64,000 nt of DNA from the NCBI RefSeq assembly GCF_001422365.1, contig NZ_LMMT01000017.1, positions 16,146 through 80,145 of the forward strand. Reading direction: 5' to 3'. The position numbers were made by a program, and so were the translations under genes. Numbering within the stretch: position 1 is the stretch's first letter; the number at the start of each line of letters is the position of its first letter. Positions 54,005 through 63,118 of the stretch are shown one piece after another. The notes under the pieces are model-generated. The model was not told where the DNA came from. It saw only the letters and a program-made list of their open reading frames with translations, and did not search any database. This DNA comes from Pseudorhodoferax sp. Leaf265. Its GTDB lineage: Bacteria; Pseudomonadota; Gammaproteobacteria; Burkholderiales; Burkholderiaceae_C.

Positions 54005-54628
54005 TTACTTCGGGCCGGTGTGCTCCACCGCGTAGCGGATCAGCTCGGGCAAGGTGTCGATGCCGAGCCGACGCTTGATGCTCTGGCGGTGCGCCTCGAC
54101 GGTGCGCACGCTCAGGCCCAGGTCACGCGCGATCTGCTTGCTCGATTCGCCGCGGCCCAGCGCGGCCAGGATCTCGGACTCGCGCGGCGTGAGCAGCGGG
54201 CGCGGCTCGGCCTTGCGGAACAGCCGGCGCGAGACGGCCGGGCTCAGGAAGGTGCCCCCGGCGGCCGCGGCCTCGATGGCGGCGACGATCTCGGCTGCCG
54301 GCGCGTCCTTGAGCACATAGCCGCGCGCGCCCAGTTGCAGCGCCTGCTGCACGTATTCGGGGTTGTCGTACATGCTCAGCATGACGATGTGGGGCGGCTG
54401 CGCGCGTTGCAGGACCCGCGCGGCCAATTCCAGGCCGTTCATGTCCCTCATGCCCACGTCCATGAGCAGCAGGTCGGGCGCGGCGGCGTCCAGCAGCGCC
54501 AGTGCCTCGGCCGCACTCCCGGCCTCGCCGACCACCGTGATCCAGGGGACAGAAGCAAGCCGCGCGCGCAGGCCGTCGCGCACGAGCGGGTGGTCATCGA
54601 CGAGGAACAGGCGGACGGTCTGGGTCAT
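54005..54628 (-). CDS. NarL/LuxR-type response regulator
   Basis: A 207-residue regulator. The receiver has FLVDDHPLVRDGL and the acceptor Asp in DLLLMDVGMRDMNGLELA, with Lys in GYVLKDAPAAEI; the LuxR helix-turn-helix is LTPRESEILAALGRGESSKQ and LSVRTVEAHRQSI. Its start at 54628 overlaps the kinase stop by four bases. The pair sits immediately upstream of cstA, so control of carbon uptake is likely. Confidence 0.93.
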   Translation of the reverse strand: MTQTVRLFLVDDHPLVRDGLRARLASVPWITVVGEAGSAAEALALLDAAAPDLLLMDVGMRDMNGLELAARVLQRAQPPHIVMLSMYDNPEYVQQALQLGARGYVLKDAPAAEIVAAIEAAAAGGTFLSPAVSRRLFRKAEPRPLLTPRESEILAALGRGESSKQIARDLGLSVRTVEAHRQSIKRRLGIDTLPELIRYAVEHTGPK

Positions 54629-55974
54629 GCGGACGTGGGAAGTTCGGCTTCGATGGTGGTGGCGCCGGGTTCGGAGTGCAGGTGCAGCTGGCCGCCCACG
54701 GCCGCCATGCGCTCGCGCATGTTGCGCAGGCCGATGCCGCGGCGCGCGTCGCCCTGCACGGCCAGCACGTCGAAGCCCTGGCCATCGTCGTGCACCTGCA
54801 GGCGCACGCTGGCCGCGTCGAAGCGCAGTGCCAGCGTCACGCGGTGGGCACCGGCGGCGTGCTTGTGCACGTTGGTCAGCGCCTCCTGCGCGACGCGGAA
54901 CAGCGCGGTCTTGGCCTCGGCCGGCAGTTCGCGCGGGTTGCCCTCGACCACCGCCTCGGCCAGGATGCCGCCCTGGTCGTCGAACTCCTGCGCCAGCCGC
55001 TCGAGCGCGGCCGGCAGGCCCAGCTGGTCCAGCAGCGCGGGCCGCAGCCGGTGCGAGAGGCCACGCACCTCGTGCAGCGCGGCGTTCAGGCGCTGCAAGG
55101 CCTTGGCCAGGGCCGGCGGCGGCGCGGGCGCGCCCAGCTGGTCCACATAGGACTCGATCTGCAGCTTGACGCCGACCAGCGCCTGGCTGGTGCCGTCGTG
55201 CAACTCGCGCGCGAGGTGGCCACGCTCGTCCTCCTGCGACTGCACGACGCGGCGCGCCAGCAGGCGCAGCTTGGCCTCGGCCGTGCGGTGCTCGCTGAGG
55301 TTGAGCAGCAGGCCGGCCGCGCTGACGGCGGCCAGGCACAGCGCGGCGATGCCCGCGATCCACAGCAGCGTGGCGGCCACGTTGGCGTTCATCTGCCGGT
55401 CCATGGCCGACAGCGTGGCCTGGATGTCGTCCAGGTACAGGCCGGTGCCGACCATCCAGCCCCAGCGCGGCAGCAGCGTCACGTAGCCGAGCTTGGGCGC
55501 GAGCTGCTCGCTGGAGGGCTTGCGCCATTCGTACTCGACGAAGCCCCCACCGCTCTGCTGCGCGCCGCGCAGCAGGTCCTGGATGGTGTGGCGGCCCGTG
55601 GAGTCGCGCAGGTCCCAGAGCGAGCGGCCGACCAGCTCGGGCTGGCGCGAATGCATGAGCGAGCGGCCTTCCAGGTCGTAGACGAAGAAGTAGCCGTCGT
55701 TGCCGTAGTCCAGCGCGGCCAGCCGGCGCAGGGCCTCGGTGCGCGTGGCCTCGTCCTGTCGGCCGCTGTCGTAGAGCGGCTGCACGGTGCTCAGCGCGAG
55801 CGCCACGTAGCTGCGCAGCTCGCTGCGACGCTGCGCCATGTGGCTTTGCTCGATCAGCGTGCGCTCGCGCAGCGCGAGGTCGCGCTCCTGGTAGCGCACC
55901 GCAAGCGTGACCAGCACCAGGGCCAGCAGCAGCGGCAGCGCGGCCAGCGTGACGATCTTGGTGCGCAGCTGCAC
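54625..55974 (-). CDS. Cache-domain sensor histidine kinase (NarX/DegS type)
   Basis: A 449-residue kinase starting at GTG 55974 (QLRTKIVTLAALPLLLALVL after Val). It has one membrane segment at each side of a periplasmic single-Cache region (ALDYGNDGYFFVYDLEGRSL; PRWGWMVGTGLYLDDIQATL), then HisKA_3 with the phospho-His in RELHDGTSQALVGVKLQ and HATPase motifs LTNVHKHAAGAH, DDGQGFDV and GIGLRNMRERM. Single-Cache domains often sense small organic acids, fitting a role upstream of cstA. Confidence 0.9.
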   Translation of the reverse strand: MQLRTKIVTLAALPLLLALVLVTLAVRYQERDLALRERTLIEQSHMAQRRSELRSYVALALSTVQPLYDSGRQDEATRTEALRRLAALDYGNDGYFFVYDLEGRSLMHSRQPELVGRSLWDLRDSTGRHTIQDLLRGAQQSGGGFVEYEWRKPSSEQLAPKLGYVTLLPRWGWMVGTGLYLDDIQATLSAMDRQMNANVAATLLWIAGIAALCLAAVSAAGLLLNLSEHRTAEAKLRLLARRVVQSQEDERGHLARELHDGTSQALVGVKLQIESYVDQLGAPAPPPALAKALQRLNAALHEVRGLSHRLRPALLDQLGLPAALERLAQEFDDQGGILAEAVVEGNPRELPAEAKTALFRVAQEALTNVHKHAAGAHRVTLALRFDAASVRLQVHDDGQGFDVLAVQGDARRGIGLRNMRERMAAVGGQLHLHSEPGATTIEAELPTSA

Positions 55975-55993
55975 GGGGCGCAGCCCTTCGTGG

Positions 55994-56905
55994 TCAGTCG
56001 AAGCGGTAGTCGGCCGCGGCGGCCTGGCCCGGGCGCAGCGCAAAGTCGATGCCGTCCAGCACGATGGCGTTCATGCCGAAGGCGATGGCGCCGTCCACGG
56101 CCGGGTGGGCGCGGTAGGCCTGCATGGTGTCGCCGACCTCGGGGCTGGAGATGGCGGTGGCCGGGTCGATGTTGGGGATGGGGCAGCGCGGGCAGGGCTT
56201 GACCAAGCGCAGCCGGGCCAGGCCCTCGCCGGTGGCGATCAGCAGCTCGCCGAAGTTGTCCTCGTCGTGCGCGTCCACCCCGTCCAGCACGATGTTGGGG
56301 CGAAAGCGCTCGAGCCCCACGGCCGCGTGGCCGGCCGCTGCCAGGCGCGCGTTGAGGCCGTCCAGCGCCGACTGGCTCAGCACCAGGAGCGGGAAGCCGT
56401 CGGAAAACTGGTTGGGCGCATCGACCTCGCCGGTCCAGCGCTTGTTGGACAGGCGCTGGAACTCCGGGTCGAAGCGCACCAGGCGCAGCTTCTGCGCCGG
56501 CGTGCCGGCCGGGCGCTCGCTGTTCAGGAAGTCGCTGAACCACTGGGCGGCCACGTCGCCCATGTCGTAGGCCTTCACGCGGTCCTTCCAGACCGTCACG
56601 TCGCAGGGCTCCTCGACTGCGTCCAGCGCGATGTGCAGGGCCAGCATGCCGGGCGCGCGCAGCACCATCTCCGAATGCTTGAGTTTGGGCTGGACCAGCG
56701 CCATGCGCGGCAGCTCGCGCTGGGTGACGAAGCGGCCCTCGGCGTCCACGACCATCCAGGCGCGGTCGAATTCCAGGCCGGTCTCGGTCAGCAGCACCTC
56801 GTCGACCTCGACGCCGGCGCAGGATTTGACCGGGTAGACGAACAGCCGCGCGATGCGGGCCTGGACATCGCGGGCGGACAGGTCGGCGGCGGAAGCGGAA
56901 GACAT
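55994..56905 (-). CDS. MOSC-domain protein (molybdenum cofactor sulfurase C-terminal type)
   Basis: A 303-residue protein with an N-terminal MOSC beta-barrel (ARIARLFVYPVKSCAGVEVD) and a MOSC domain with FRPNIVLDGVDAHDEDNF and the Cys-rich LVKPCPRCPIPNIDP. Related proteins act in N-hydroxylated-compound reduction with electron-transfer partners. ATG 56905 is the start; it precedes the kinase on the same strand with 19 bases between, and is divergent from the UbiH-like gene. Confidence 0.9.
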   Translation of the reverse strand: MSSASAADLSARDVQARIARLFVYPVKSCAGVEVDEVLLTETGLEFDRAWMVVDAEGRFVTQRELPRMALVQPKLKHSEMVLRAPGMLALHIALDAVEEPCDVTVWKDRVKAYDMGDVAAQWFSDFLNSERPAGTPAQKLRLVRFDPEFQRLSNKRWTGEVDAPNQFSDGFPLLVLSQSALDGLNARLAAAGHAAVGLERFRPNIVLDGVDAHDEDNFGELLIATGEGLARLRLVKPCPRCPIPNIDPATAISSPEVGDTMQAYRAHPAVDGAIAFGMNAIVLDGIDFALRPGQAAAADYRFD

Positions 56906-56970
56906 GGCGGGCAAAGGGCTGAGCGGTGGAGGGCGCATTGTGCCCAAGGACCCACTTCTACAATCCCGCG

Positions 56971-58119
56971 ATGCTCTCCCCTTCCACTTTCGACATCTGC
57001 GTGCGCGGTGGCGGCATCGTCGGCCGCACCCTGGCCCTGCTGCTGGCGCGCGAGCGGCTGCACGTGGCGCTGGTGCAACCGGCCGCGCCGCGCCAGGGCG
57101 AGTCCTCCGACGTGCGCGCCTACGCCCTGAACGCGGCCTCGCGGCAGTTGCTCGAAGGCCTGCGGTGCTGGCCCGATCCCGCCGAGGCCACGGCGGTGCA
57201 GGCCATGCGGGTGTTCGGCGACGACGGCGGCGAAGTGAACTTCGACGCCGCGCGCCAGGGCCGTGGCATGCCGCTGGCCTGGATCGTCGATGTCGCTGCG
57301 CTGGAAAAGCGCCTGGCCGAGGCGGTGCGCTACCAGCCGCAGATCGAGGTGCTGACGCAGCCGCCCGCATCCGCCGCATTGACCGTGGTCTGCGAAGGCA
57401 GGGCCAGCAGCACGCGCGCCGAACTGGGCGTGGCCTACGACACCCATGCCTACGGCCAGACCGCGATCGCCACGCGGCTGCAATGCGAGCGGCCGCATGG
57501 CCAGGTGGCACGCCAGTGGCTGCTGCAGGGCGAGGTGCTGGCCTTCCTGCCCATGGGTGGCGCCGAAGGGCAGCAGGTGGCCGTCGTCTGGTCGGTGCCG
57601 CAGGACCGCGCCGCCGCCAGCCTGGCGCTGGACGATGCGGCCTTCACGCAGGCGCTGGAACAGATCAGCCAGGGCGCGCTGGGCACGTTGCAGGTGGTCG
57701 GCGAGCGCGCGGCCTGGCCGCTGCAACTGGCGCAGGCACGGCATTTCGTCGGTGCCCAAGGACCGGCCCAGGGCCTGGCCGGCTCCTGGGCGCTGGCCGG
57801 GGACGCCGCGCACACGGTGCACCCGCTGGCCGGCCAGGGCCTGAACCTGGGGCTGGGCGATGTGGCCGAACTCGTGGCACAGCTGCGCACGCGCGACGGC
57901 TGGCGCAGCGTGGGCGACCTGCGCGTGCTGCGCCGCTACGAGCGCGCGCGCAAGACCGCGCTGGCCGGCATGCGCCTGGCCACCGATGGCCTGCAACAGC
58001 TGTTCGCGCACAATGCGCCGGCCTGGCAGGGCCTGCGCAACTGGGGCATGAACGGCTTCGAGCGCAGCGGCCCGCTCAAGCGCTGGGTGGCGCGCCAGGC
58101 CATGGGTGTGAACGGCTGA
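56971..58119 (+). CDS. UbiH/UbiF/VisC-family FAD-dependent hydroxylase
   Basis: A 382-residue flavoprotein monooxygenase. The dinucleotide motif is ICVRGGGIVGRTLALLLARE, and the second FAD motif WALAGDAAHTVHPLAGQGLN is diagnostic of the ubiquinone hydroxylase family. Which ring position it acts on is not clear. ATG 56971 is used because the upstream TTG lacks conserved residues. It is followed by dsbC after 28 bases. Confidence 0.9.
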   Translation: MLSPSTFDICVRGGGIVGRTLALLLARERLHVALVQPAAPRQGESSDVRAYALNAASRQLLEGLRCWPDPAEATAVQAMRVFGDDGGEVNFDAARQGRGMPLAWIVDVAALEKRLAEAVRYQPQIEVLTQPPASAALTVVCEGRASSTRAELGVAYDTHAYGQTAIATRLQCERPHGQVARQWLLQGEVLAFLPMGGAEGQQVAVVWSVPQDRAAASLALDDAAFTQALEQISQGALGTLQVVGERAAWPLQLAQARHFVGAQGPAQGLAGSWALAGDAAHTVHPLAGQGLNLGLGDVAELVAQLRTRDGWRSVGDLRVLRRYERARKTALAGMRLATDGLQQLFAHNAPAWQGLRNWGMNGFERSGPLKRWVARQAMGVNG

Positions 58120-58147
58120 GCAGGCCGGCATTGCAGAAGGATTGCAC

Positions 58148-58945
58148 GTGAAGACTCCATTCCCCCGGCCGCAGGCCGCCCTCGCTGCACTGGCCATGGC
58201 CGTGCTGCTCCCCGCCTGCGGCAAGAGCGAGGCTCCGGCGGTGGCTGCGGCGCCCGCCCCCGCCGCGACCGGCACACCTGCCAACGCCGAAGCCACCATC
58301 CGCAAGGTGCTGGTCGAGCGGCTGCCGCAGCTGCCTGCCATCGAGGAGGTCACGGCCAGCCCGTTGCCCGGCCTCTACGAGGTGCGCCTGGCCGGCGCCG
58401 AGATCGTCTATGCCGACGCGCAGGGCAACTTCCTGCTGCAGGGCCAGATCTTCGACACGCAGCAGCGCCGCAACCTGACCGAAGACCGCGTCAACAAGCT
58501 CACGGCGCTGGACTTCAAGGACCTGCCGCTCAAGGACGCGTTCAAGCTCGTGCGCGGCGACGGCAAGCGCAAGATGGCGGTGTTCGTGGACCCGAACTGC
58601 GGCTACTGCAAGCGCTTCGAGCGCGACATGGAAAAGATCGACAACGTGACGATCTACCTGTACCTCTATCCCATCCTGGGCGCGGATTCGGTGCAGAAGG
58701 CCCAGCACATCTGGTGCGCCAAGGACCAGGCCAAGACCTGGTCGGACTGGATGGTGCGCAACCAGGCGATCCCGTCGGCCGAGTGCGACGCTGCGCCGGT
58801 GGCGCGCAACGTGGCGCTGGGCCGCAAGCACAAGATCACGGGCACGCCTACGCTGCTGTTCACCGACGGCACACGCGTGCCGGGCGCGATGCCGCTGGAC
58901 GAGGTCGAGAAGCTGCTGGCCACCGCGGCTTCGCGCAAGTCCTGA
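58148..58945 (+). CDS. dsbC: DsbC-type disulfide isomerase with a lipoprotein-like signal
   Basis: A 265-residue thioredoxin-fold protein. The active site is NCGYCKRFERDM (CGYC) with cis-Pro region GTPTLLFTDGTRVPG. The N-terminal dimerisation domain precedes it. The signal MAVLLPACGKSEAP ends in a lipobox-like LPAC, followed by an Ala/Pro linker, so the protein may be membrane-anchored rather than free in the periplasm. AGAAGGA precedes GTG 58148. Confidence 0.9.
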   Translation: MKTPFPRPQAALAALAMAVLLPACGKSEAPAVAAAPAPAATGTPANAEATIRKVLVERLPQLPAIEEVTASPLPGLYEVRLAGAEIVYADAQGNFLLQGQIFDTQQRRNLTEDRVNKLTALDFKDLPLKDAFKLVRGDGKRKMAVFVDPNCGYCKRFERDMEKIDNVTIYLYLYPILGADSVQKAQHIWCAKDQAKTWSDWMVRNQAIPSAECDAAPVARNVALGRKHKITGTPTLLFTDGTRVPGAMPLDEVEKLLATAASRKS

Positions 58946-58984
58946 CGCCACGGGACGCCTGGGCGCGTCCTGTATTCTCGGCGC

Positions 58985-60820
58985 ATGCCGACGACTTCTC
59001 CCTCTCCCGCGCCGGCGCGCAAAGCCGCCTCCGCAGACCAACACCACGACACGCCGGCCATCGCCTACCGGGTCGAGTTGGCCGACCTGCATGCCCACCT
59101 CTACCGCATCACGCTGACGGTGCAGGCCCCCCAGGCGCTGCAGCGCGTCTCGCTGCCGGTCTGGATCCCGGGCAGCTACATGGTGCGCGAGTTCTCCAAG
59201 CATCTGCAGCAGCTCGAAGCCCACCAGGGCCGCAAGGTGGTGGATTGCCGGCAGCTGGACAAGAACAGCTGGGACCTCACGGCCGAGCCTGGCAAGCCGT
59301 TGGTGCTGCGCTACCTCGTGCATGCGCACGACACGTCCGTGCGCACGGCCTTCCTGGATGCCGCGCGCGGCTTCTTCAATGCCACCAGCCTGTGCCTGCG
59401 CGTGCACGGCCAGGAAACCCAGCCGCATGGGCTGGAGCTCGTGGCGTCGCGCCAGACCACGGGCTGGTCCGTGGCCACGGGTCTTTCGCCCCGGCAGGTC
59501 GATGCGGCCGGCTTCGGCCACTACCTGGCGGCGGACTACGACGAGCTGGCCGACTGCCCGTTCGAACTCGGCGCGTTCTGGCATGGCGACTTCAAGGCCG
59601 GCGGCATCCCGCACCGCTTCGTCGTGGCCGGCGCCCCACCCTCCTTCGACGGCAACCGCCTGCTGCAGGACACGCAGAAGATCTGCGAGGAGCAGATCCG
59701 CTTCTGGCATGCGCAAGGCGGCGGCAAGCCGCTGCACAAGCGCTACGTCTTCCTGCTCAACGCCATGGACGACAGCTATGGCGGCCTGGAGCACCGCAAT
59801 TCCACGGCCCTGGTCTGCAGCCGGCGTGACCTGCCGCGGCGCGACGAGGCCGGCGGCGAGTCCGCACGCCAGGGTGAGGGCTACACCACGCTCTTGGGGC
59901 TGATCAGCCACGAGTACTTCCACACCTGGAACGTCAAGCGGCTGCGCCCGGCGGAGTTCGCGCAATACCACTACGACGCCGAGCAGTACACGCAGCTGCT
60001 GTGGTTCTTCGAGGGCTTCACGAGCTACTACGACGACCTGCTGCTGCGCCGCTGCGGCCTGCTGGACAACGCTGGCTACGTGAAGCTGCTCAACAAGACC
60101 ATCAACCAGGTCATGCAGACGCCGGGCCGGCTGGTGCAGTCCGTGGCCGAGGCCAGCATGGACGCCTGGGTCAAGTACTACCGGACCGACGCCAACACAC
60201 CCAACGCCACCGTGAGCTACTACGCCAAGGGTGCGCTGGTGGCCCTGTGCTTCGACCTCACGCTGCGTGCCGAAGGCCGCGGCACGCTGGACGCCGTGAT
60301 GCAGCGCCTGTGGATGCAGTGCGAGGCCGGACCCATGTCCGAGGCCGACTTCGCCGCGACCCTGGCCGCAGTCGGCGGCCGGCCCTTCGATGCCGAGATC
60401 GCCGCCTGGGTCCATGGTCGCGACGAGTTGCCGCTGCGAGGGCTGCTGGAGCGCCATGGCGTGGCCGTGCACGACGACCCCGCGCAACTGGCCCAGCGCC
60501 TGGGCCTGCGCGTGAGCGAGCAGAACGGTGTACAGGTCAAGGTGGTACTGCGCGGCGGCGCGGCCGAACAGGCGGGCCTGGCGGCCGACGACGAATGGCT
60601 GGGCGTGGAGACCGAGAACGAAGGCTGGCGCCTGAGCCGCTTGGACGACTTGGCGCTCTACACCGGCCGCACGCGCAACGTCACGGCGCTGGTGGCGCGC
60701 GACAAGCGCCTGTTGCGCCTGCGGCTGGAACTGCCGGCGCCGCAGGACGGCAAGACCTGGCGCCTGGCGATCCAGAACGCCCAGCCGGTCGACGCCTGGC
60801 TCGCGCCTGAGACGTTGTGA
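58985..60820 (+). CDS. M61 family metallopeptidase with PDZ domain
   Basis: A 611-residue peptidase. The N-terminal beta-domain holds WIPGSYMVREFSKHLQQLEA; the zinc-binding site is HEYFHTWNVKRLRP (HExxH type) with the downstream Glu in FFEGFTSYYDDLLLRRCG. A PDZ domain near residue 500 onward (VQVKVVLRGGAAEQAGLAAD) is typical of glycyl-aminopeptidase-like M61 proteins. No signal peptide is seen. Confidence 0.93.
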   Translation: MPTTSPSPAPARKAASADQHHDTPAIAYRVELADLHAHLYRITLTVQAPQALQRVSLPVWIPGSYMVREFSKHLQQLEAHQGRKVVDCRQLDKNSWDLTAEPGKPLVLRYLVHAHDTSVRTAFLDAARGFFNATSLCLRVHGQETQPHGLELVASRQTTGWSVATGLSPRQVDAAGFGHYLAADYDELADCPFELGAFWHGDFKAGGIPHRFVVAGAPPSFDGNRLLQDTQKICEEQIRFWHAQGGGKPLHKRYVFLLNAMDDSYGGLEHRNSTALVCSRRDLPRRDEAGGESARQGEGYTTLLGLISHEYFHTWNVKRLRPAEFAQYHYDAEQYTQLLWFFEGFTSYYDDLLLRRCGLLDNAGYVKLLNKTINQVMQTPGRLVQSVAEASMDAWVKYYRTDANTPNATVSYYAKGALVALCFDLTLRAEGRGTLDAVMQRLWMQCEAGPMSEADFAATLAAVGGRPFDAEIAAWVHGRDELPLRGLLERHGVAVHDDPAQLAQRLGLRVSEQNGVQVKVVLRGGAAEQAGLAADDEWLGVETENEGWRLSRLDDLALYTGRTRNVTALVARDKRLLRLRLELPAPQDGKTWRLAIQNAQPVDAWLAPETL

Positions 60821-60838
60821 ACGAATCCTCACGACCAC

Positions 60839-60892
60839 GCGAGGCCCCGTGACGGCCGACTTGCATGGCCATCGTTGCGCCCAGGGCCTCGC
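60839..60892. repeat. Inverted repeat downstream of the M61 gene
   Basis: GCGAGGCCC at 60839-60847 is perfectly complementary to GGGCCTCGC at 60884-60892, with a 36-base loop. It lies 18 bases after the M61 stop. It may form a hairpin that ends transcription or protects the mRNA end, but no U-run follows. Nothing else was seen between 60821 and 61049. Confidence 0.4.
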
Positions 60893-61049
60893 CTTTCGGG
60901 CCGGGCGCGATCGATTCATTCACAGCTTCTGAGTGCGGCGCGGATTGTCCCTGCCATCTGTGGACATCCCTGGGGACAGCCGCTGAACGGCCACGCCATC
61001 GCGAGTGCCCATGCGGCCCCGCGCTGCGCTGCCTGTTCTTTGGGCAGCG

Positions 61050-62027
61050 TCAATCGACCCTGGCACCAGAGGCGCGCACCACGGCACCCCACTTCTCGAT
61101 GTCGGCCGCAAGGATGGCCGCGAACTCGGCCTGCGCGGTCGCATAGGGCTCGGCCCCCTGGGCCGCGAAGCGCTCCGCCATCTCGGGCTGGCGCAACAGC
61201 GCATTGACGTCGGCGTTGATGCGCTCCACGAGCTCGCGCGGCATGTTCCTGTGGGCCATCAGGCCGAACCAGGGGTTCACGTCGAATCCCGGCAGGCCGC
61301 TCTCGGCCACCGTGGGGATGCTGCCGAACGCCGGGGCGCGCTTGGCGCTGGTGACCGCGATGGGCTGCAGCGCCGCGGTCTTGATCTGACCAGCCACTGA
61401 GGGCAGGCTCGTGAACACCACGTCGATCTGGCCGCCCAGCAGGTCCTGCAACGCCGGCGCCGCGCCGCGGTAGGGCACATGGACGAGTTCGACCTTGGCG
61501 GCGCGCGCGAACAACTCGCCCAGCAGGTGGTTGACCGAGCCATTGCCAGCCGAACCGTAGGTCACGCGGCCGCCGCGCGCGGCGTCGGCCAGTGCACCGG
61601 CCGTCTTGAAGGGCGTGCCCGCCTTGGCCACGAGCACGAAGGGTACGGTGGCCAGCGTGGCCAGTGGCACGAAGTCGCGCCCAGGATCGAACGGCAGGTT
61701 CTTGTACAGCGCGCCGTTGATGGCCTGCGTGCCCACATAGGTCATGAGCAGCGTGTAACCGTCGGCGGGCGCGGCCAGCACAGCCTCCATGCCGACGTTG
61801 CCGCCGGCGCCGGCCCGGTTCTCGATCACCACGGGCTGGCCCCACTTCTCCGCAAGCTTCTGGCCCACGATGCGGGCCAGCGCGTCCGAGGCACCGCCGG
61901 GCGTCTGCGGCACCACGATCTTCACGGGCCGCGTGGGGTAGGTCTGGGCCAGCGTGGGTGCCGGCAGGGTGGTCAGGGCCAGCAGCGCCACGGCAGCCAG
62001 CGATTTCAGGAACATCTTCTTGTGCAT
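61050..62027 (-). CDS. Tripartite tricarboxylate transporter binding protein (Bug family)
   Basis: A 325-residue periplasmic binding protein from ATG 62027 (MHKKMFLKSLAAVALLALTT); the signal ends near TLAQT. VKIVVPQTPGGASDALARIV, VIENRAGAGGNVGMEAVLAA, VHVPYRGAAPALQDLLGGQI and GFDVNPWFGLMAHRNMPREL are typical. It is divergent from the TauD-type dioxygenase gene, which may act on its ligand, and IclR lies beyond it. Confidence 0.93.
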   Translation of the reverse strand: MHKKMFLKSLAAVALLALTTLPAPTLAQTYPTRPVKIVVPQTPGGASDALARIVGQKLAEKWGQPVVIENRAGAGGNVGMEAVLAAPADGYTLLMTYVGTQAINGALYKNLPFDPGRDFVPLATLATVPFVLVAKAGTPFKTAGALADAARGGRVTYGSAGNGSVNHLLGELFARAAKVELVHVPYRGAAPALQDLLGGQIDVVFTSLPSVAGQIKTAALQPIAVTSAKRAPAFGSIPTVAESGLPGFDVNPWFGLMAHRNMPRELVERINADVNALLRQPEMAERFAAQGAEPYATAQAEFAAILAADIEKWGAVVRASGARVD

Positions 62028-62239
62028 GTGCACTCCGCAATCGACAAGCGACGCAGTACACCAGCGGCCCGGCGCGCCTTCAAGCGGGAAATCCTGGCCC
62101 GCCTTGTTCAGCCGGCCGAACACGCCGCAGATATCGCTTGCAGCGCGGTGCCCCGCAGTCGCCGGTGTTCCGCCCGTCGAACATCCAGACCGCGGCCGCC
62201 GCTAGAGTGCCAAGGCACCGCAACCCGCGCGAGACCACC

Positions 62240-63064
62240 ATGCAGATCAAGAGAACCGCAGGCGCCCTGGGCGCAGAACTCCAAGGCCTGGATTTGGCCA
62301 TCGGCTTGACGCCCACTGTGGCCGCCGAAGTCCGCCAGGCGCTGCTGGCACACCAAGTCATCTTCATCAAGAACCAGGAGCTCACACCAGCCCAGTTCCT
62401 GCGGTTCGCGCAGGCCATGGGCAAGCCTGTGGAGTACCCCTTCGTCAAAGGCCTGGAGGGCTTTCCGACCATCATCGAGGTCAAGAAGCTTGAGCATGAG
62501 AAGCACAACTTCGGCGGCGTCTGGCATTCGGACACCACCTATCTCGACGAGCCCCCCATGGGTTCCATGCTGCTGTCGCGCCAGGTGCCGCCCTACGGCG
62601 GCGACACCTTGTTCGCGAGCCAGTACGCGGCCTACGAGGCGCTGTCGCAAACCATGCAGCAGCTGCTGGCGCCGCTGGTGGGCATCAGCAGTTCAGCCAA
62701 GGCCGACGTGAGCAAGACGCGCGAGGACCGCATCAAGAGCGACGGCAAGCAGGAAGCGCCCAAGGAATACCGGGCCGAGCATCCCGTCGTGCGCACGCAC
62801 CCGGAAACCGGCCGCAAGGCCTTGTTCGTCAACATCGCGCACACGGCAGGCATCGTGGGCATGACGGACGAGGAAAGCGCGCCGCTGCTGCGCTTTCTGT
62901 TCGAACACCAGATCCGACCCGAGTTCACCTGTCGCTTCAACTGGGAGCCCAACGCCATCGCGTTTTGGGACAACCGCTGCGTGCAGCACAACCCCGTCAA
63001 CGACTACCACGGCCACCGTCGCGTGATGCAGCGCATCACGCTCCAGGGCGACAGGCCTGTCTGA
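62240..63064 (+). CDS. TauD/TfdA-family Fe(II)/2-oxoglutarate dioxygenase
   Basis: A 274-residue dioxygenase. The metal motif is GVWHSDTTYLDEPPMGSMLL (HxD), with the distal His in NPVNDYHGHRRVMQRI and the 2-oxoglutarate-binding Arg after it; VFIKNQELTPAQFLRFAQAM is the typical N-terminal block. Family members oxidise sulfonates, phenoxyacetates or similar acids. ATG 62240 lies 212 bases from the divergent Bug-receptor gene. The IclR gene downstream may control both. Confidence 0.92.
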   Translation: MQIKRTAGALGAELQGLDLAIGLTPTVAAEVRQALLAHQVIFIKNQELTPAQFLRFAQAMGKPVEYPFVKGLEGFPTIIEVKKLEHEKHNFGGVWHSDTTYLDEPPMGSMLLSRQVPPYGGDTLFASQYAAYEALSQTMQQLLAPLVGISSSAKADVSKTREDRIKSDGKQEAPKEYRAEHPVVRTHPETGRKALFVNIAHTAGIVGMTDEESAPLLRFLFEHQIRPEFTCRFNWEPNAIAFWDNRCVQHNPVNDYHGHRRVMQRITLQGDRPV

Positions 63065-63118
63065 GACCGTCGTGCATGGAAGAGCGTGCGATGATTTTTC
63101 GATCTTCCGGGAGCGTGC

